From a virus: a stretch of DNA of 43,583 nt. A model generated the notes under the pieces. It saw only the letters and a program-made list of their open reading frames with translations, had not been told where the DNA came from and did no database searches. The stretch's first letter is position 1, and each line of letters begins with the position of its first letter. Of this stretch, positions 14,132 through 22,308 are shown piece by piece. The translations under genes were made by a program, and so were the position numbers. The stretch lies in IMG/VR virus record IMGVR_UViG_3300034417_000021, positions 1 through 43,583 of that record; one strand, 5' to 3'.

Positions 14132-14410
14132 ATGGCAAACGAAAAGGACGGAGCGGCGGGCGAGCGGGATCCGATCGTCGTGTGGCTCGAGGAGATCCGC
14201 GATTTCGCCGGCGCGAACACGCGATCGCGCGAGCTCGCGCAGCAAGCGATCGATCGGCTCGAGGCGGGCGATCGCGCGGCCCTCGTCGACGCCGGCCGCC
14301 GCGGCGCTCCGGATCAGGAGTCGCCGGCGAACGTCGGCGGGAAGATCGAGCGGATCGTCGAGGCCGCTCGCGAGGAGACGGAACGCGGCCGACGGGAGCG
14401 GCGCCAGTGA
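14132..14410 (+). CDS. hypothetical helical protein
   Basis: 92 residues from ATG 14132, with GGAGGG about 8 bases upstream. It is highly charged and helical (PIVVWLEEIRDFAGANTRSR, KIERIVEAAREETERGRRER), possibly coiled coil. It overlaps the next gene by GTGA. No function recognised. Confidence 0.6.
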   Translation: MANEKDGAAGERDPIVVWLEEIRDFAGANTRSRELAQQAIDRLEAGDRAALVDAGRRGAPDQESPANVGGKIERIVEAAREETERGRRERRQ

Positions 14411-14745
14411 CACGGCCGCCAGGCGGAGGCCCGATCGTCGACGGCGCGCAATGGTCGAAGGATCCGAACGCCGACACGTTCGATCACGTCGGCGAGCGGG
14501 ATACCCTGGGCGCGCCGGTTCCCGTGATCCCGGGGATCCATGAGGCCGGCCCGCTCGAGGCGAACGGGATCCAGCTATGCCGGCGATGCCAGCGGATCCT
14601 CAGCGACTACCGCGGCGCTATGGTTCCCGTCGGCGATCCGCCGCTCGTCGGATGGGCCGTCGGCGCTCACGTCGAGGTCGACGGCGACAACCCGCGATCG
14701 TCCTGGCTCACGGAGGAGGCGCCGACGTGCGAGCTCCGAACATGA
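14407..14745 (+). CDS. hypothetical protein with CRRC motif
   Basis: 112 residues from GTG 14407 (GTGA overlap). There is a Gly/Pro-rich start, a CRRC motif near residue 58 and a single later Cys. Phage proteins of this size with one CxxC are common but uncharacterised. It overlaps the next gene by four bases. Confidence 0.55.
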   Translation: MTRPPGGGPIVDGAQWSKDPNADTFDHVGERDTLGAPVPVIPGIHEAGPLEANGIQLCRRCQRILSDYRGAMVPVGDPPLVGWAVGAHVEVDGDNPRSSWLTEEAPTCELRT

Positions 14746-15029
14746 GCGGCCCGAACGCCGGCGGCCGCCTGGCGCGCAAGTCGACGATCACGACGATCGG
14801 CGAGGGATGGGCGAGCTACCTCGCGAACGTCGTGAAACCCGCCGGCGCCGGCGACGTGCCGATCGAGGAGTGTAAGCGCGCGTTCTACGCCGGCGCCGCC
14901 GCGATGTTCTCCGCGATGCTCGAGGCCGCGGAGCTCGAGGAGGATCCGGCGGCCGCCCGCGTCGAGGCGCTCGATCGCGAGCTCGACGACTATCTCCGAC
15001 TGTTCAAGTCGCGCGAGGGGATCTCGTGA
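14742..15029 (+). CDS. hypothetical helical protein
   Basis: 95 residues from ATG 14742. The segment IGEGWASYLANVVKPAGAGD followed by ECKRAFYAGAAAMFSAMLEA is a pattern I have met in phage genomes without a function. The C-terminal 35 residues form an acidic helix. It overlaps the deaminase gene by GTGA. Confidence 0.6.
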   Translation: MSGPNAGGRLARKSTITTIGEGWASYLANVVKPAGAGDVPIEECKRAFYAGAAAMFSAMLEAAELEEDPAAARVEALDRELDDYLRLFKSREGIS

Positions 15030-15613
15030 GCGGCCGCGGGCTCACGTTCGATCACCTTGTAGCGATCGCGCTCGAGGCCGCGAGCTCGTCGCCGTGCCGA
15101 TCGCAACGCGGCGCCGCGGCGTTCACCGGGAACGAGCTCGAGGGCCGCGAGCTCGTCGCCGTCGGGTTCAACCAGAAACCCGGCGGCACGTGCGACGGAT
15201 CCGAACGATGTAAGGCGACGTGTCGACGGGAGGCCGTTCACGCGGAGCAGGCGATGTTGTCGAGCGGCGTCGATCTCGCCTACGCCGGCGCCGTCGAAGT
15301 AATCCACGTGAAGCGGAGCGGCGGCCGCCTGGCCGTGAGCGGCGGGCCCGATTGCGTCGAGTGTTCAAAGCTCCTCATGTTCGCGGGGATCGTCGCCGTG
15401 TGGCTCTATCACGCCGACGGCTGGCGGCGTTATCCGATCGAGGAGTTTCACCGGCTCTCGATCGAGGGCGATCGCGTTCGCCTCAACGTGTCGATCGACG
15501 GGCGCCAGGTCGCGCGCGCGCTCGTCGCCGATCGTTGTCCGCATTGCGGGAACCCTGGCTGCGTGTGCGATCACAAGTGGGGCGAGTCGTGCCGATGCGA
15601 GGCCGGCCGATGA
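15026..15613 (+). CDS. cytidine/deoxycytidylate deaminase-family protein
   Basis: 195 residues from GTG 15026. Zinc-deaminase motifs are clear: His72-Ala-Glu74 (EAVHAEQAM) and PDCVEC with Cys110 and Cys113. In dCMP deaminases His and the two Cys bind zinc and Glu shuttles the proton. The likely reaction is dCMP to dUMP for nucleotide supply, though other substrates are possible because no thymidylate synthase is encoded here. The last 30 residues add six cysteines (CPHCG, CVC, CRC), an unusual extra zinc module. Confidence 0.8.
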   Translation: MSGRGLTFDHLVAIALEAASSSPCRSQRGAAAFTGNELEGRELVAVGFNQKPGGTCDGSERCKATCRREAVHAEQAMLSSGVDLAYAGAVEVIHVKRSGGRLAVSGGPDCVECSKLLMFAGIVAVWLYHADGWRRYPIEEFHRLSIEGDRVRLNVSIDGRQVARALVADRCPHCGNPGCVCDHKWGESCRCEAGR

Positions 15614-16434
15614 TCGTCGCCGTGCTCCGCGGCGGGATCCCGATCTGGCTCCCGGCCTGGCTCGTCGAATGGTCGATCGCGCGCGACGAGCGGAGGGCCC
15701 GCGCGATCGCTCTCACAATTCACCGAAGGGAAGGATCACAGAATGGCAAAGAAACGATCGACACAGGACGCGACACTCCGGAACGTTCGCGCGAGCAAAC
15801 GGCGCGACGACTCGATCGGCGCTCGAGTGAAGCGCCTCGAGGCGGCGCAGCGGGAAACCGATCGGAAGATCGGGGAGCTCGTTCACGGGATGCGATCCGG
15901 CCTGGCGAAGATCTGAGGGCGCGCGCGCCGCGCGTCGTCGTGTGTCGGGAGTGTTCGGTCCCGTTCACCCGTCACGGCGCCGCGGCGCGCTCCTCGAGTT
16001 TCTACCGGACGGAGGCGGAGAACGATACCTGCATTGTTTGCCGTGAGGGGCTCGATCCGACGACGCTCGAGCCTCTCGCGGCGCGAGGGGAACCCATGGA
16101 CAAACCCGAACGACTGAGCGACGCGGATCTCGTCGAGGCCCTCGAGCTCGCGGCGCCGCGGGCCCGCCTGGCGGCCGCGGAAGATCTCCGCCGCGTCGCC
16201 GACACGATCGCGCGCCTGGCGCTCGAGGCCGGCCGCCGGCTCCGCGAGTTCGCCGGCGATCGCGCGCTCCTCGAGCTCCGCGATCGATGCTCGCGCCTCG
16301 AGGACGCGGCGTTCCACTTTCAAACGTGCTCGACGTGTCGGCGGGAGGGCGAGGGCGCCTGTAGCAGCGGCGCCAGGTTCGCCGGCTACCTCCGCGGCGA
16401 GGAGCTCGAGGAGGGCTCGACTCATGCCGGCTGA
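15610..16434 (+). CDS. zinc-ribbon protein in a long frame that spans a nested gene
   Basis: From ATG 15610 (ATGA overlap with the deaminase) this frame is open for 274 codons. Codon choice looks native at 15610-15740 and again after about 15913, but not between, where the gene at 15743-15916 lies in another frame. The secure part therefore starts at GTG 15940 (VCRECSVPF..., CIVC: a zinc ribbon) or at ATG 16096, which has GAGGGG 8 bases upstream and gives a helical 112-residue protein with CSTC. The N-terminal part (GGIPIWLPAWLVEW) may be a separate short gene that lost its stop. Confidence 0.5.
   Translation: MIVAVLRGGIPIWLPAWLVEWSIARDERRARAIALTIHRREGSQNGKETIDTGRDTPERSREQTARRLDRRSSEAPRGGAAGNRSEDRGARSRDAIRPGEDLRARAPRVVVCRECSVPFTRHGAAARSSSFYRTEAENDTCIVCREGLDPTTLEPLAARGEPMDKPERLSDADLVEALELAAPRARLAAAEDLRRVADTIARLALEAGRRLREFAGDRALLELRDRCSRLEDAAFHFQTCSTCRREGEGACSSGARFAGYLRGEELEEGSTHAG
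15743..15916 (+). CDS. small basic phage protein (KRSTQD type)
   Basis: 57 residues from ATG 15743, with GGAAGG about 9 bases upstream. Starts MAKKRSTQDATLRNVRASKR, a pattern I recognise from short phage proteins of unknown function; the rest is one basic amphipathic helix. Codon use in this frame is typical of the genome, while the overlapping long frame is not, so this is the real coding frame over the interval. Confidence 0.65.
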   Translation: MAKKRSTQDATLRNVRASKRRDDSIGARVKRLEAAQRETDRKIGELVHGMRSGLAKI

Positions 16435-16681
16435 TACGTGCGGCGCGACGTCGGGCCGGCTCACGTGCGATCGGGCGCCGCACGTCGACGGCGAGCACCG
16501 CGGGTACGACGAGGAGCGCGACGCCGTTCTGTTCTGGCCGACGGCGGAGAAACGGCTCCAGCACCTCGAGGATCAGATCGCGGAGTTTCTCGAGACGCTC
16601 GAGCTCGAGCCTCGAGAGCGGGAGAACGCCGCGACGCGTTTGAAGCTCGCGATGTGTCGGCCCTCGAGGGCGCGATCGTGA
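16424..16681 (+). CDS. small hypothetical protein
   Basis: 85 residues from ATG 16424, overlapping the preceding gene by 11 bases. The N-terminal part (CGATSGRLTCDRAPHVDGEH) has two Cys and two His that may bind zinc; an acidic helix (RLQHLEDQIAEFLETLELEP) follows. Coupled by GTGA to the next gene. Confidence 0.55.
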   Translation: MPADTCGATSGRLTCDRAPHVDGEHRGYDEERDAVLFWPTAEKRLQHLEDQIAEFLETLELEPRERENAATRLKLAMCRPSRARS

Positions 16682-17013
16682 ATATGTCCTTCGCCCTCAC
16701 GACGCGCGAGATCCTGGCGCGCCAGAAAACCGTCACGCGTCGGAACGGATGGCGGCGCCTGGCCGTCGGCGCGATCCTGCAGCCCGTCGTCAAATGCCAG
16801 GGGATCCCGAAGGGCGGGCACGTCGAGAAGATCGGCGGCCCGATCCGCGTCGTCGCCGTGCGGCGCGAACCGCTCAACGCGATCACGCCGGCCGACGTGC
16901 ACCGCGAGGGATTTCCCGGCCGCTCGTCGAAATGGTTCGTCGCGTTCTACCTCGAGGCGAACGGCGGCGCGCCGGATCAGATCGTCACCCGGATCGAATT
17001 CGAGTACCTGTGA
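16678..17013 (+). CDS. ASCH-domain-like small protein
   Basis: 111 residues from GTG 16678 (ATG 16684 is nearly as good). It opens with MSFALTTREILARQKTVTRR, and the motif KTVTRRxGW near the N-terminus with a compact beta-rich body (IGGPIRVVAVRREPL) and ending VTRIEFEYL is typical of short phage proteins I associate with ASCH-like (PUA-related) folds, thought to bind RNA or modified nucleotides. Last gene before the packaging module, overlapping it by GTGA. Confidence 0.6.
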   Translation: MNMSFALTTREILARQKTVTRRNGWRRLAVGAILQPVVKCQGIPKGGHVEKIGGPIRVVAVRREPLNAITPADVHREGFPGRSSKWFVAFYLEANGGAPDQIVTRIEFEYL

Positions 17014-17570
17014 AGCGACGCCGGCGAGCTCCTCGAGGTAAATCGAAACCCGCGGCCGCGGCGCCGGCGCCGGCCTCTATGTCGATCGCCGCGTTCGGCC
17101 GCGATCGGAACGTCGACGAGAAGGCCGTGCGGAAGGCGATCGCGTCGGGCCGGATCCCGGCCGCCTGTGTCGGGCTCTCGAGTACCGGGCGCCGGCAAGT
17201 GATCGCCGACGTCGCCGCGGCCCGCCTGGCGTGGGACGCAAACGCCGCGAAGCTCCCACACGCGCCGGCCGTCGACGGCGATCGCCAGTCACTCAGCGAG
17301 GCGTCGCGACAAGCGACGATGGAACGATTCCGGAAACTCCGGATCGAGAACGATCTCCGCGAGGGCCGCGTCGTCGACGTTCGCGCCGCGAAACGCGAGG
17401 CATTCGAGAGCGCGCGTATCATTCGTGAATCCGTGCTCAACCTCCCCGCTCGTATCGCCGCGGAGCTCGCCGCCGAAACAGATCCGGCGAAGGTGTTCGC
17501 GCGCCTCGACGACGCGCTCCGTGAGGCCCTGGGCGACGCGGCCGATCGACTCGAGGCCGCCGGCGAGTGA
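17010..17570 (+). CDS. terminase small subunit (Nu1-like)
   Basis: 186 residues from GTG 17010. A helix-turn-helix near 30-55 (AAFGRDRNVDEKAVRKAIAS) should bind the packaging site. Residues about 105-186 (RFRKLRIENDLREGRVVDVR, LNLPARIAAELAAETDPAKV) match the C-terminal helices of lambda Nu1-type small terminases that contact the large subunit. Its position directly before the GpA-type large subunit, with a GTGA overlap, supports the call. The packaging recognition site itself is not identifiable by eye. Confidence 0.85.
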   Translation: MKRRRRAPRGKSKPAAAAPAPASMSIAAFGRDRNVDEKAVRKAIASGRIPAACVGLSSTGRRQVIADVAAARLAWDANAAKLPHAPAVDGDRQSLSEASRQATMERFRKLRIENDLREGRVVDVRAAKREAFESARIIRESVLNLPARIAAELAAETDPAKVFARLDDALREALGDAADRLEAAGE

Positions 17571-19639
17571 GCGCCTCGAGCGACGCGGCCGCCGTTCGCG
17601 AGATCCGCCAGGCGCGCGCGAACGGGATCCGGCCCGATGCCGTGCTCACCGTGAGCGAGTGGGCAGACGAGAAACGGAAGCTCCCGAAAAAGTCGAGCGC
17701 GGAACCAGGGCCCTGGCGCACCGATCGCGCGCCGTACCTCCGCGAAATCATGGACGCGTTTTCATCACGATCCGACGTCGAGGAGATCGTGTTCATGAAG
17801 GCCGCGCAGATCGGCGGAACGGAGGTACTCCTGAATTGCCTGGGGTACATCATCGATCACGCGCCCGGGCCCGTCATGCTCGTATGGCCGACGGTCGACA
17901 CGGCGAAGCGCGGATCGCGTCAACGCGTCGGCCCGCTCACGACGGATACGCCGGCGATCGCGGAGAAGATCTCGCCGGCGAAATCCCGCGACGAGGCGAA
18001 CACCGTTCTCGAGAAATCGTTTCCCGGCGGGCACCTCGTGATCGCCGGCGCCAACTCCGCCGTCGGCCTCCGATCGATGCCGGCTCAGTACGTGCTGATG
18101 GACGAGATCGACGGCTGGCCCGTCGACGTCGACGAGGAGGGTTCCCCGATCGCGCTCCTCGAGGTTCGGCAGCGAACGTTCTCGCGGCGGAAGCGACTCA
18201 AGATCTCGACGCCGACGCTCGCCGGCCGATCGGCGATCGAGGCCGCTCACGATCGCGGCGACGCGCGCCGCTACTTTGTTCCCTGTCCCATGTGCGGCGA
18301 ATTTCAGGAGCTCGAGTTCCCGCGGCTCGTGTGGACGAAGCTCGATCTCCCGCCGGCGGCCGCCGTGTACGAGTGCGCGCATTGCGGCGACTACATTCGC
18401 AATCACCAAAAGACGGGGATGCTCGCGCGCGGCGAATGGCGCGCGACGGCGCCAGGCCGCGGCAACGGGAAGATCAGGAGCTACCACCTCAACGCGCTAT
18501 ACAGCCCGGTCGGCTGGCTCTCGTGGGGCGAGATCGCGACGGAGTTCGCGGCCGCGGAAAAGGATCCGGAGAAACTCCGCGTTTTCATAAATACCGTGCT
18601 CGGCCAGGTGTGGACGTCGAAAGGCGAGGCGCCCGAATGGCTCGCCCTCTACAACCGGCGCGACACGTACCCGATCGGATCCGTTCCAATGGGCGCGCTC
18701 GTGCTCACGTGCGGCGTCGACGTGCAGAAAGATCGCCTGGTGTATGAGGTCGTAGGATGGGGCCGCGGGAAGCGATCGTGGTCGATCGACGCCGGCGAGA
18801 TCCCGGGCGATCCGGCCGACGTCGAGCGCGGGCCCTGGGGCGAGCTCGAGAAACTAACGGCCCGGATGTTCACTCACGCGAGCGGGCTCGAGATGCCGAT
18901 CCGACTCCTCGCGATCGATTCCGGGTACGAGACGCAGCACGTACACGCCTGGGTTCGTCGGCCTCACTCAACGCAAGTGATCGCCGTGAAGGGGAACGAA
19001 TACGGCGGCGCCCTGATCGGTTCGCCGGCGCCCGTCGAGATCACGATCAGCGGGAAGAAACGGAAGCGAGGCGGCCGCGTGTGGCCCGTCAGTGTCGGGA
19101 TCGCGAAAACGGAGTTCTATGGATTTCTCCGGCTCGAGATCGAACCCGGGCAACCGGATCCCGCCGGGTATGTCAGATACCCGGAGTACGGCGAGGAGTG
19201 GTTTCGGCAGATCACCGCGGAGCAACTCACCGCGACGAAAACGCGCCGCGGGTACGTCAAGCTCGAATGGTCGATCGTCGCCGGCCGCCAGAATCACGCG
19301 CTCGACTGCCGGGTCTACGCGCGCGCGGCGGCGTCGCTCGCCGGCCTCGATCGGATGAACGAGAGCGACTGGACGAAGCGCGAGCAATTCCTGGGCGTCG
19401 ACACCGCGGCGGCCGCGGCCGCTCGAGCACCTGGCGCGCCGGCCTCGAGCTCCTCGAGCGCCTCGAGCTCGCCGACGCCGCCGGCCTCGAGCTCCCCGGC
19501 ACCGGCGCCGCTCCGCCCTGGCCTCGTTCCGCGGCCGGCGCCCGCCGCTCCGCCAGGCGCGCCGCCGGCGCCCGGCCGGCCGCCCTCGAGGCCCGCCTGG
19601 GTTCCGACGCGGCCCGACTGGCTCAAGAAACCGCGATGA
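17567..19639 (+). CDS. terminase large subunit (lambda GpA family)
   Basis: 690 residues from GTG 17567. ATPase and nuclease that drives DNA into the prohead. Walker-A-like KAAQIGGTE at 78-86, Walker B VLMDEID at about 176-182, a zinc-binding four-cysteine insert (Cys240, Cys243, Cys270, Cys273) typical of the GpA family, and the nuclease-domain strand LLAIDSGYET. The last 75 residues are Ala/Pro/Ser low-complexity (SSSSSASSSPTPPASSS) ending in RPDWLKKPR, an unusual tail probably linking to the portal. GpA-type enzymes usually make cohesive ends, so cos packaging is plausible. Confidence 0.92.
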   Translation: MSASSDAAAVREIRQARANGIRPDAVLTVSEWADEKRKLPKKSSAEPGPWRTDRAPYLREIMDAFSSRSDVEEIVFMKAAQIGGTEVLLNCLGYIIDHAPGPVMLVWPTVDTAKRGSRQRVGPLTTDTPAIAEKISPAKSRDEANTVLEKSFPGGHLVIAGANSAVGLRSMPAQYVLMDEIDGWPVDVDEEGSPIALLEVRQRTFSRRKRLKISTPTLAGRSAIEAAHDRGDARRYFVPCPMCGEFQELEFPRLVWTKLDLPPAAAVYECAHCGDYIRNHQKTGMLARGEWRATAPGRGNGKIRSYHLNALYSPVGWLSWGEIATEFAAAEKDPEKLRVFINTVLGQVWTSKGEAPEWLALYNRRDTYPIGSVPMGALVLTCGVDVQKDRLVYEVVGWGRGKRSWSIDAGEIPGDPADVERGPWGELEKLTARMFTHASGLEMPIRLLAIDSGYETQHVHAWVRRPHSTQVIAVKGNEYGGALIGSPAPVEITISGKKRKRGGRVWPVSVGIAKTEFYGFLRLEIEPGQPDPAGYVRYPEYGEEWFRQITAEQLTATKTRRGYVKLEWSIVAGRQNHALDCRVYARAAASLAGLDRMNESDWTKREQFLGVDTAAAAAARAPGAPASSSSSASSSPTPPASSSPAPAPLRPGLVPRPAPAAPPGAPPAPGRPPSRPAWVPTRPDWLKKPR

Positions 19640-19822
19640 GTGGGCGCGAGTGGTCCGGAGTGGAGCAACCTCGAGCGGATTACGGAATTGTTCCACGTGG
19701 AACGCCGGCCGCCGGCTCGAGCTCCTCGAAACCCGCCGGCGCCGGCGCCAGGCGGCCCGGCCTCGAGCTCGCCGGCGCCCGCCCTGGCTCCCGGGCCTCC
19801 CGCCCGGCGTCGCCGGTTCTGA
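19640..19822 (+). CDS. doubtful Pro-rich short frame after the terminase
   Basis: GTG directly follows the terminase stop in the same frame and gives 60 residues. The second half (PAPAPGGPASSSPAPALAPG) resembles the terminase's own Pro/Ala/Ser tail, so this may be a severed C-terminal extension rather than a gene. Codons 17-22 overlie the parS-like palindrome (residues ELFHVER). The whole gap 19640-19889 has no better gene candidate. Confidence 0.25.
   Translation: MGASGPEWSNLERITELFHVERRPPARAPRNPPAPAPGGPASSSPAPALAPGPPARRRRF
19689..19704. promoter_or_regulatory. parS-like centromere site (perfect palindrome)
   Basis: TGTTCCACGTGGAACG. The inner 14 bases, GTTCCACGTGGAAC (19690-19703), are a perfect palindrome with the CACGTG core and GTT/AAC ends of the bacterial chromosomal parS site bound by ParB; from memory, this exact 14-mer is the form described in Myxococcus, and TGTTTCACGTGAAACA the more general one. 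It lies in a 250-base gap between the large terminase and the gpW-like gene. The phage encodes no ParA or ParB that I can recognise, so the host protein would be the reader. Match is seen; function is inferred. Confidence 0.6.
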
Positions 19823-19889
19823 GGGCCGCCAGGCGCCCGCGGCGTTACGGCCGCGCTCGACTGCCGTGCTATCCTGCCGGGCAAACGTC

Positions 19890-20105
19890 ATGCCGTTTAC
19901 CCAAACCGACGCCGACAACCTCCGCCGCGCGATCGCCGACGGCCGCGGCGCTCGATCGATGACATTCGACAATCAAACCGTCGTGTTCAATTCGATCGAC
20001 GACATGCTCAAGCTCCTCGCGCATATGGAGGGGGAGATCACCGGGCCGGAGGGCACGAACACGCGGCGATCGTACCGGATCGGCGTCACCTCGAAGGGAG
20101 TCTGA
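19890..20105 (+). CDS. gpW-like head-tail joining protein
   Basis: 71 residues from ATG 19890. MPFTQTDADNLRRAIADGRG, then TFDNQTVVFNSIDDMLKLLA, is the layout of the gpW family: helix, beta hairpin, helix, with a polar tail. gpW stabilises packaged DNA and forms the site where the tail joins the head. Its usual place between terminase and portal supports the call. No strong Shine-Dalgarno is visible. Confidence 0.8.
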   Translation: MPFTQTDADNLRRAIADGRGARSMTFDNQTVVFNSIDDMLKLLAHMEGEITGPEGTNTRRSYRIGVTSKGV

Positions 20106-20109
20106 ACCG

Positions 20110-20700
20110 ATGGCGGAGGCGAGCTCGCGCGACGCGTGTATCGATCGGCACCGCGCGTACACGATCGATATTGCGACGCGGCTGAACCCTAAACAAGTCG
20201 CGCGCCTCGAGGCGATGCTGGCGCCCGTGCGGCCCGGCGATCACGTGCTCGACGCCGGCTGTAATTCCGGATTTATCGTCGATTTCCTGCCGGCCTCGTG
20301 CGTCGTGTCGGGCGTCGACGTCGCCGAACACCTCGTCCAGATCGCCCGCGGCCGCCTGGCGCGCGCCGACGTCGCACCCGTCGAGGATCTCCCGTACGAG
20401 GATCGCTCCGTCGACGTCGTGATCCTGGGCGAGATCCTCGAGCATGTGTTCGATCCCGTCGCCGTGCTCCGCGAGGCGTCGCGCGTTTCGCGCCGGCTCG
20501 TGATCGGCTCCGTGCCGAACGAGAAAAGCAAGTGGGGCCCGAAGGGGAAACACAAGCCGGAGGGGCACGCGTACCACGTGCGCGCGTTCACGGCTCGCAC
20601 GTTCCGCGCGACGCTCGTCGCCGCGGGCCTCGTCGACGTCGACGTTCGGGAGTTCGCGGATTTCTACCTGTTCACGGCGGGCGTACCGTGCGGGTCGTAA
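20110..20700 (+). CDS. class I SAM-dependent methyltransferase, sugar-cassette type
   Basis: 196 residues. Rossmann-type SAM site VLDAGCNSGF at 46-55, acidic GVDVAE after strand 2, and DVVILGEILEHVFDP at about 119-133 as in Methyltransf_11/23 enzymes acting on small molecules or sugars. It is not a DNA methyltransferase: the DPPY motif is absent. It starts four bases after gpW and overlaps the first glycosyltransferase by 13 bases, so it belongs to the sugar cassette and may methylate the transferred sugar. Confidence 0.8.
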   Translation: MAEASSRDACIDRHRAYTIDIATRLNPKQVARLEAMLAPVRPGDHVLDAGCNSGFIVDFLPASCVVSGVDVAEHLVQIARGRLARADVAPVEDLPYEDRSVDVVILGEILEHVFDPVAVLREASRVSRRLVIGSVPNEKSKWGPKGKHKPEGHAYHVRAFTARTFRATLVAAGLVDVDVREFADFYLFTAGVPCGS

Positions 20701-21323
20701 TTCCCTCCGTCGATTACGCCGATATGCTCGAGGCGACGCTGCCGGCCTGGCGCCGGCTCCTCCCCGCGGCGACGATCGTCGTCGTGACAGCGAAACACGA
20801 TCGCGCAACGATCGCGCTCACGCGCTCGAGCGGCGCCGCGCTCCTCGTGACGGATGCGTGGTACCGCGAGCGCGCCAGGTTCAACAAGGCGCGCGCGCTC
20901 GACGAGGCGTTCGATTTCGCGGAGCGGCCCGCCGGCGAGATCTGCATCGCGATCGACGCCGACGTTCACCCGTTCGGCGCGTTCAATCCCGACGCGATCG
21001 GGCCCGGCGCCCTCTATTCCGTCGATCGGTTCTACGTCGACACGCCGGCGACGCTCGCGCGCCTCGTCGCGCGGCCGGCGCTCGTGCTCGAGGAGCTCGA
21101 TCGCATGACGGCCGGCCGCCGCGGCCCGGGGTACTTCCAGGCGTTCCGCGCGCGGCCCGGGCTCACGTTCGGGAGCTATCCCGACGCCGGCTATTACGAT
21201 CTCGAGTTCCACCGACACTTCACCGGCGTCGAGGTGCTCGAGGGGCTCCACGTCGGGCACCTGGGGCGCAAGAGCGGGAAGAATTGGAGCGGCCGCACCC
21301 TCCCGAAGTGGGGCGCCGCGTGA
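20688..21323 (+). CDS. GT-A fold glycosyltransferase
   Basis: 211 residues from GTG 20688. Begins with a GT-A Rossmann strand VRVVIPSVDYADML; Asp90-Ala-Asp92 (CIAIDADVHPFG) is the DxD motif that binds metal and nucleotide sugar, and RFNKARALDEAF resembles the segment before DxD in family-2-like transferases. It ends with HVGHLGRKSGKNW. Donor and acceptor unknown. It overlaps the next transferase by GTGA. Confidence 0.75.
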   Translation: MRVVIPSVDYADMLEATLPAWRRLLPAATIVVVTAKHDRATIALTRSSGAALLVTDAWYRERARFNKARALDEAFDFAERPAGEICIAIDADVHPFGAFNPDAIGPGALYSVDRFYVDTPATLARLVARPALVLEELDRMTAGRRGPGYFQAFRARPGLTFGSYPDAGYYDLEFHRHFTGVEVLEGLHVGHLGRKSGKNWSGRTLPKWGAA

Positions 21324-22078
21324 GGCCGCCCGTGCTCGCGGCGGCGTACTTCGGCACCGGCGACGCCGGCGATCAATATGGCCGCCTGGCGCGCGTGCTC
21401 GAGTACACGGCCGGCGTTCACTGTCCGGAGTGGACGATCCGCGTCGAGCGGCTCAAGGCGCCGCCGGCGTATCGCTCCGCGCTCAACGTCACGTCACACG
21501 TCACGAATTCACAGAAGCTCGAGTGGTGGGCCGGCGTCGTCGCCGCCGCGGAGGACGGCGATCGCGTGCTCCTGATCGATGCCGATATGATGATCACGCG
21601 GCCGCTCGAGGACGTTTGGGCGCGCCCGTTCGATCTCGCCTACACGATCCGCGAGGAGGGCCGGCTCCCGCTCAACGGCGGCGTCGTGTTCGTTCGCGTC
21701 TCGCCGGCCTCGCGCCGGTTCGTCGATCGATGGTTCGCCGTGAATCAGCGATTCCTCGAGAACGCCGCCGATCATTTCCACTGGCGCGCCAAGTACGCGG
21801 GGATCAACCAGGCCGCGTTCGGATACATGCTCGAGAAGGAGCGCGATCCGGCGCTCGTGCTCGAGCGGCTCACCTGTCACGAGTGGAACGCGGAGAACAC
21901 GGCGTGGGCGAAGTTCGATCCGAACCACACGCGGATCGTTCACTTGAAAAGCGGGCTCCGGCGTGCTCTGTTCGGGATGCCGGCGCACCGTGATCACAAG
22001 CGGCTGATCGCCCTGTGGCATGAGCTCGAGGCGGAGGCGAACGCGGCCGCGGCCGCCAGGCGGGAGGCCGTCTCGTGA
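21320..22078 (+). CDS. glycosyltransferase, nucleotide-diphospho-sugar transferase type
   Basis: 252 residues from GTG 21320. N-terminal AAAYFGTGDAGDQYGRLARV, DxD at Asp87-Ala-Asp89 (VLLIDADMMI), followed by LPLNGGVVFVR, which fits the GT8/nucleotid_trans group (DxD then LNxGV). Residues 170-215 (HEWNAENTAWAKFDPNHTRI, VHLKSG) resemble the C-terminal His-x-Lys region that closes the active site. Probably the second sugar transfer step of the cassette. Confidence 0.78.
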   Translation: MRPPVLAAAYFGTGDAGDQYGRLARVLEYTAGVHCPEWTIRVERLKAPPAYRSALNVTSHVTNSQKLEWWAGVVAAAEDGDRVLLIDADMMITRPLEDVWARPFDLAYTIREEGRLPLNGGVVFVRVSPASRRFVDRWFAVNQRFLENAADHFHWRAKYAGINQAAFGYMLEKERDPALVLERLTCHEWNAENTAWAKFDPNHTRIVHLKSGLRRALFGMPAHRDHKRLIALWHELEAEANAAAAARREAVS

Positions 22079-22308
22079 CGATCCGATGCCTCTACACGTG
22101 TTCGCTCTGTGATCTCGTCGACGTCGCCGTCGAGGTTCCGGCGCGCGAGTCGACGCGGCCCGTCGTCGAGTGGATGGAGCGGATCTGTATTCCGGCGATC
22201 GGCGCCGATCACGCGCGGCGCTCCCCTGGCTGTCAACCTGAGACGCTCGAGAACCTCAAGATCCCGATCACAAACGCCGACTATATCGGCGGGCCGGCCG
22301 TCCAATGA
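22075..22308 (+). CDS. small protein with CxxC motif inside the sugar cassette
   Basis: 77 residues from GTG 22075 (GTGA overlap). N-terminal CLYTCSLC and a later Cys-containing segment (SPGCQPETLENL) suggest a small zinc-binding protein. Its tight coupling to the transferases on both sides is the only functional clue. Confidence 0.6.
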   Translation: MTIRCLYTCSLCDLVDVAVEVPARESTRPVVEWMERICIPAIGADHARRSPGCQPETLENLKIPITNADYIGGPAVQ

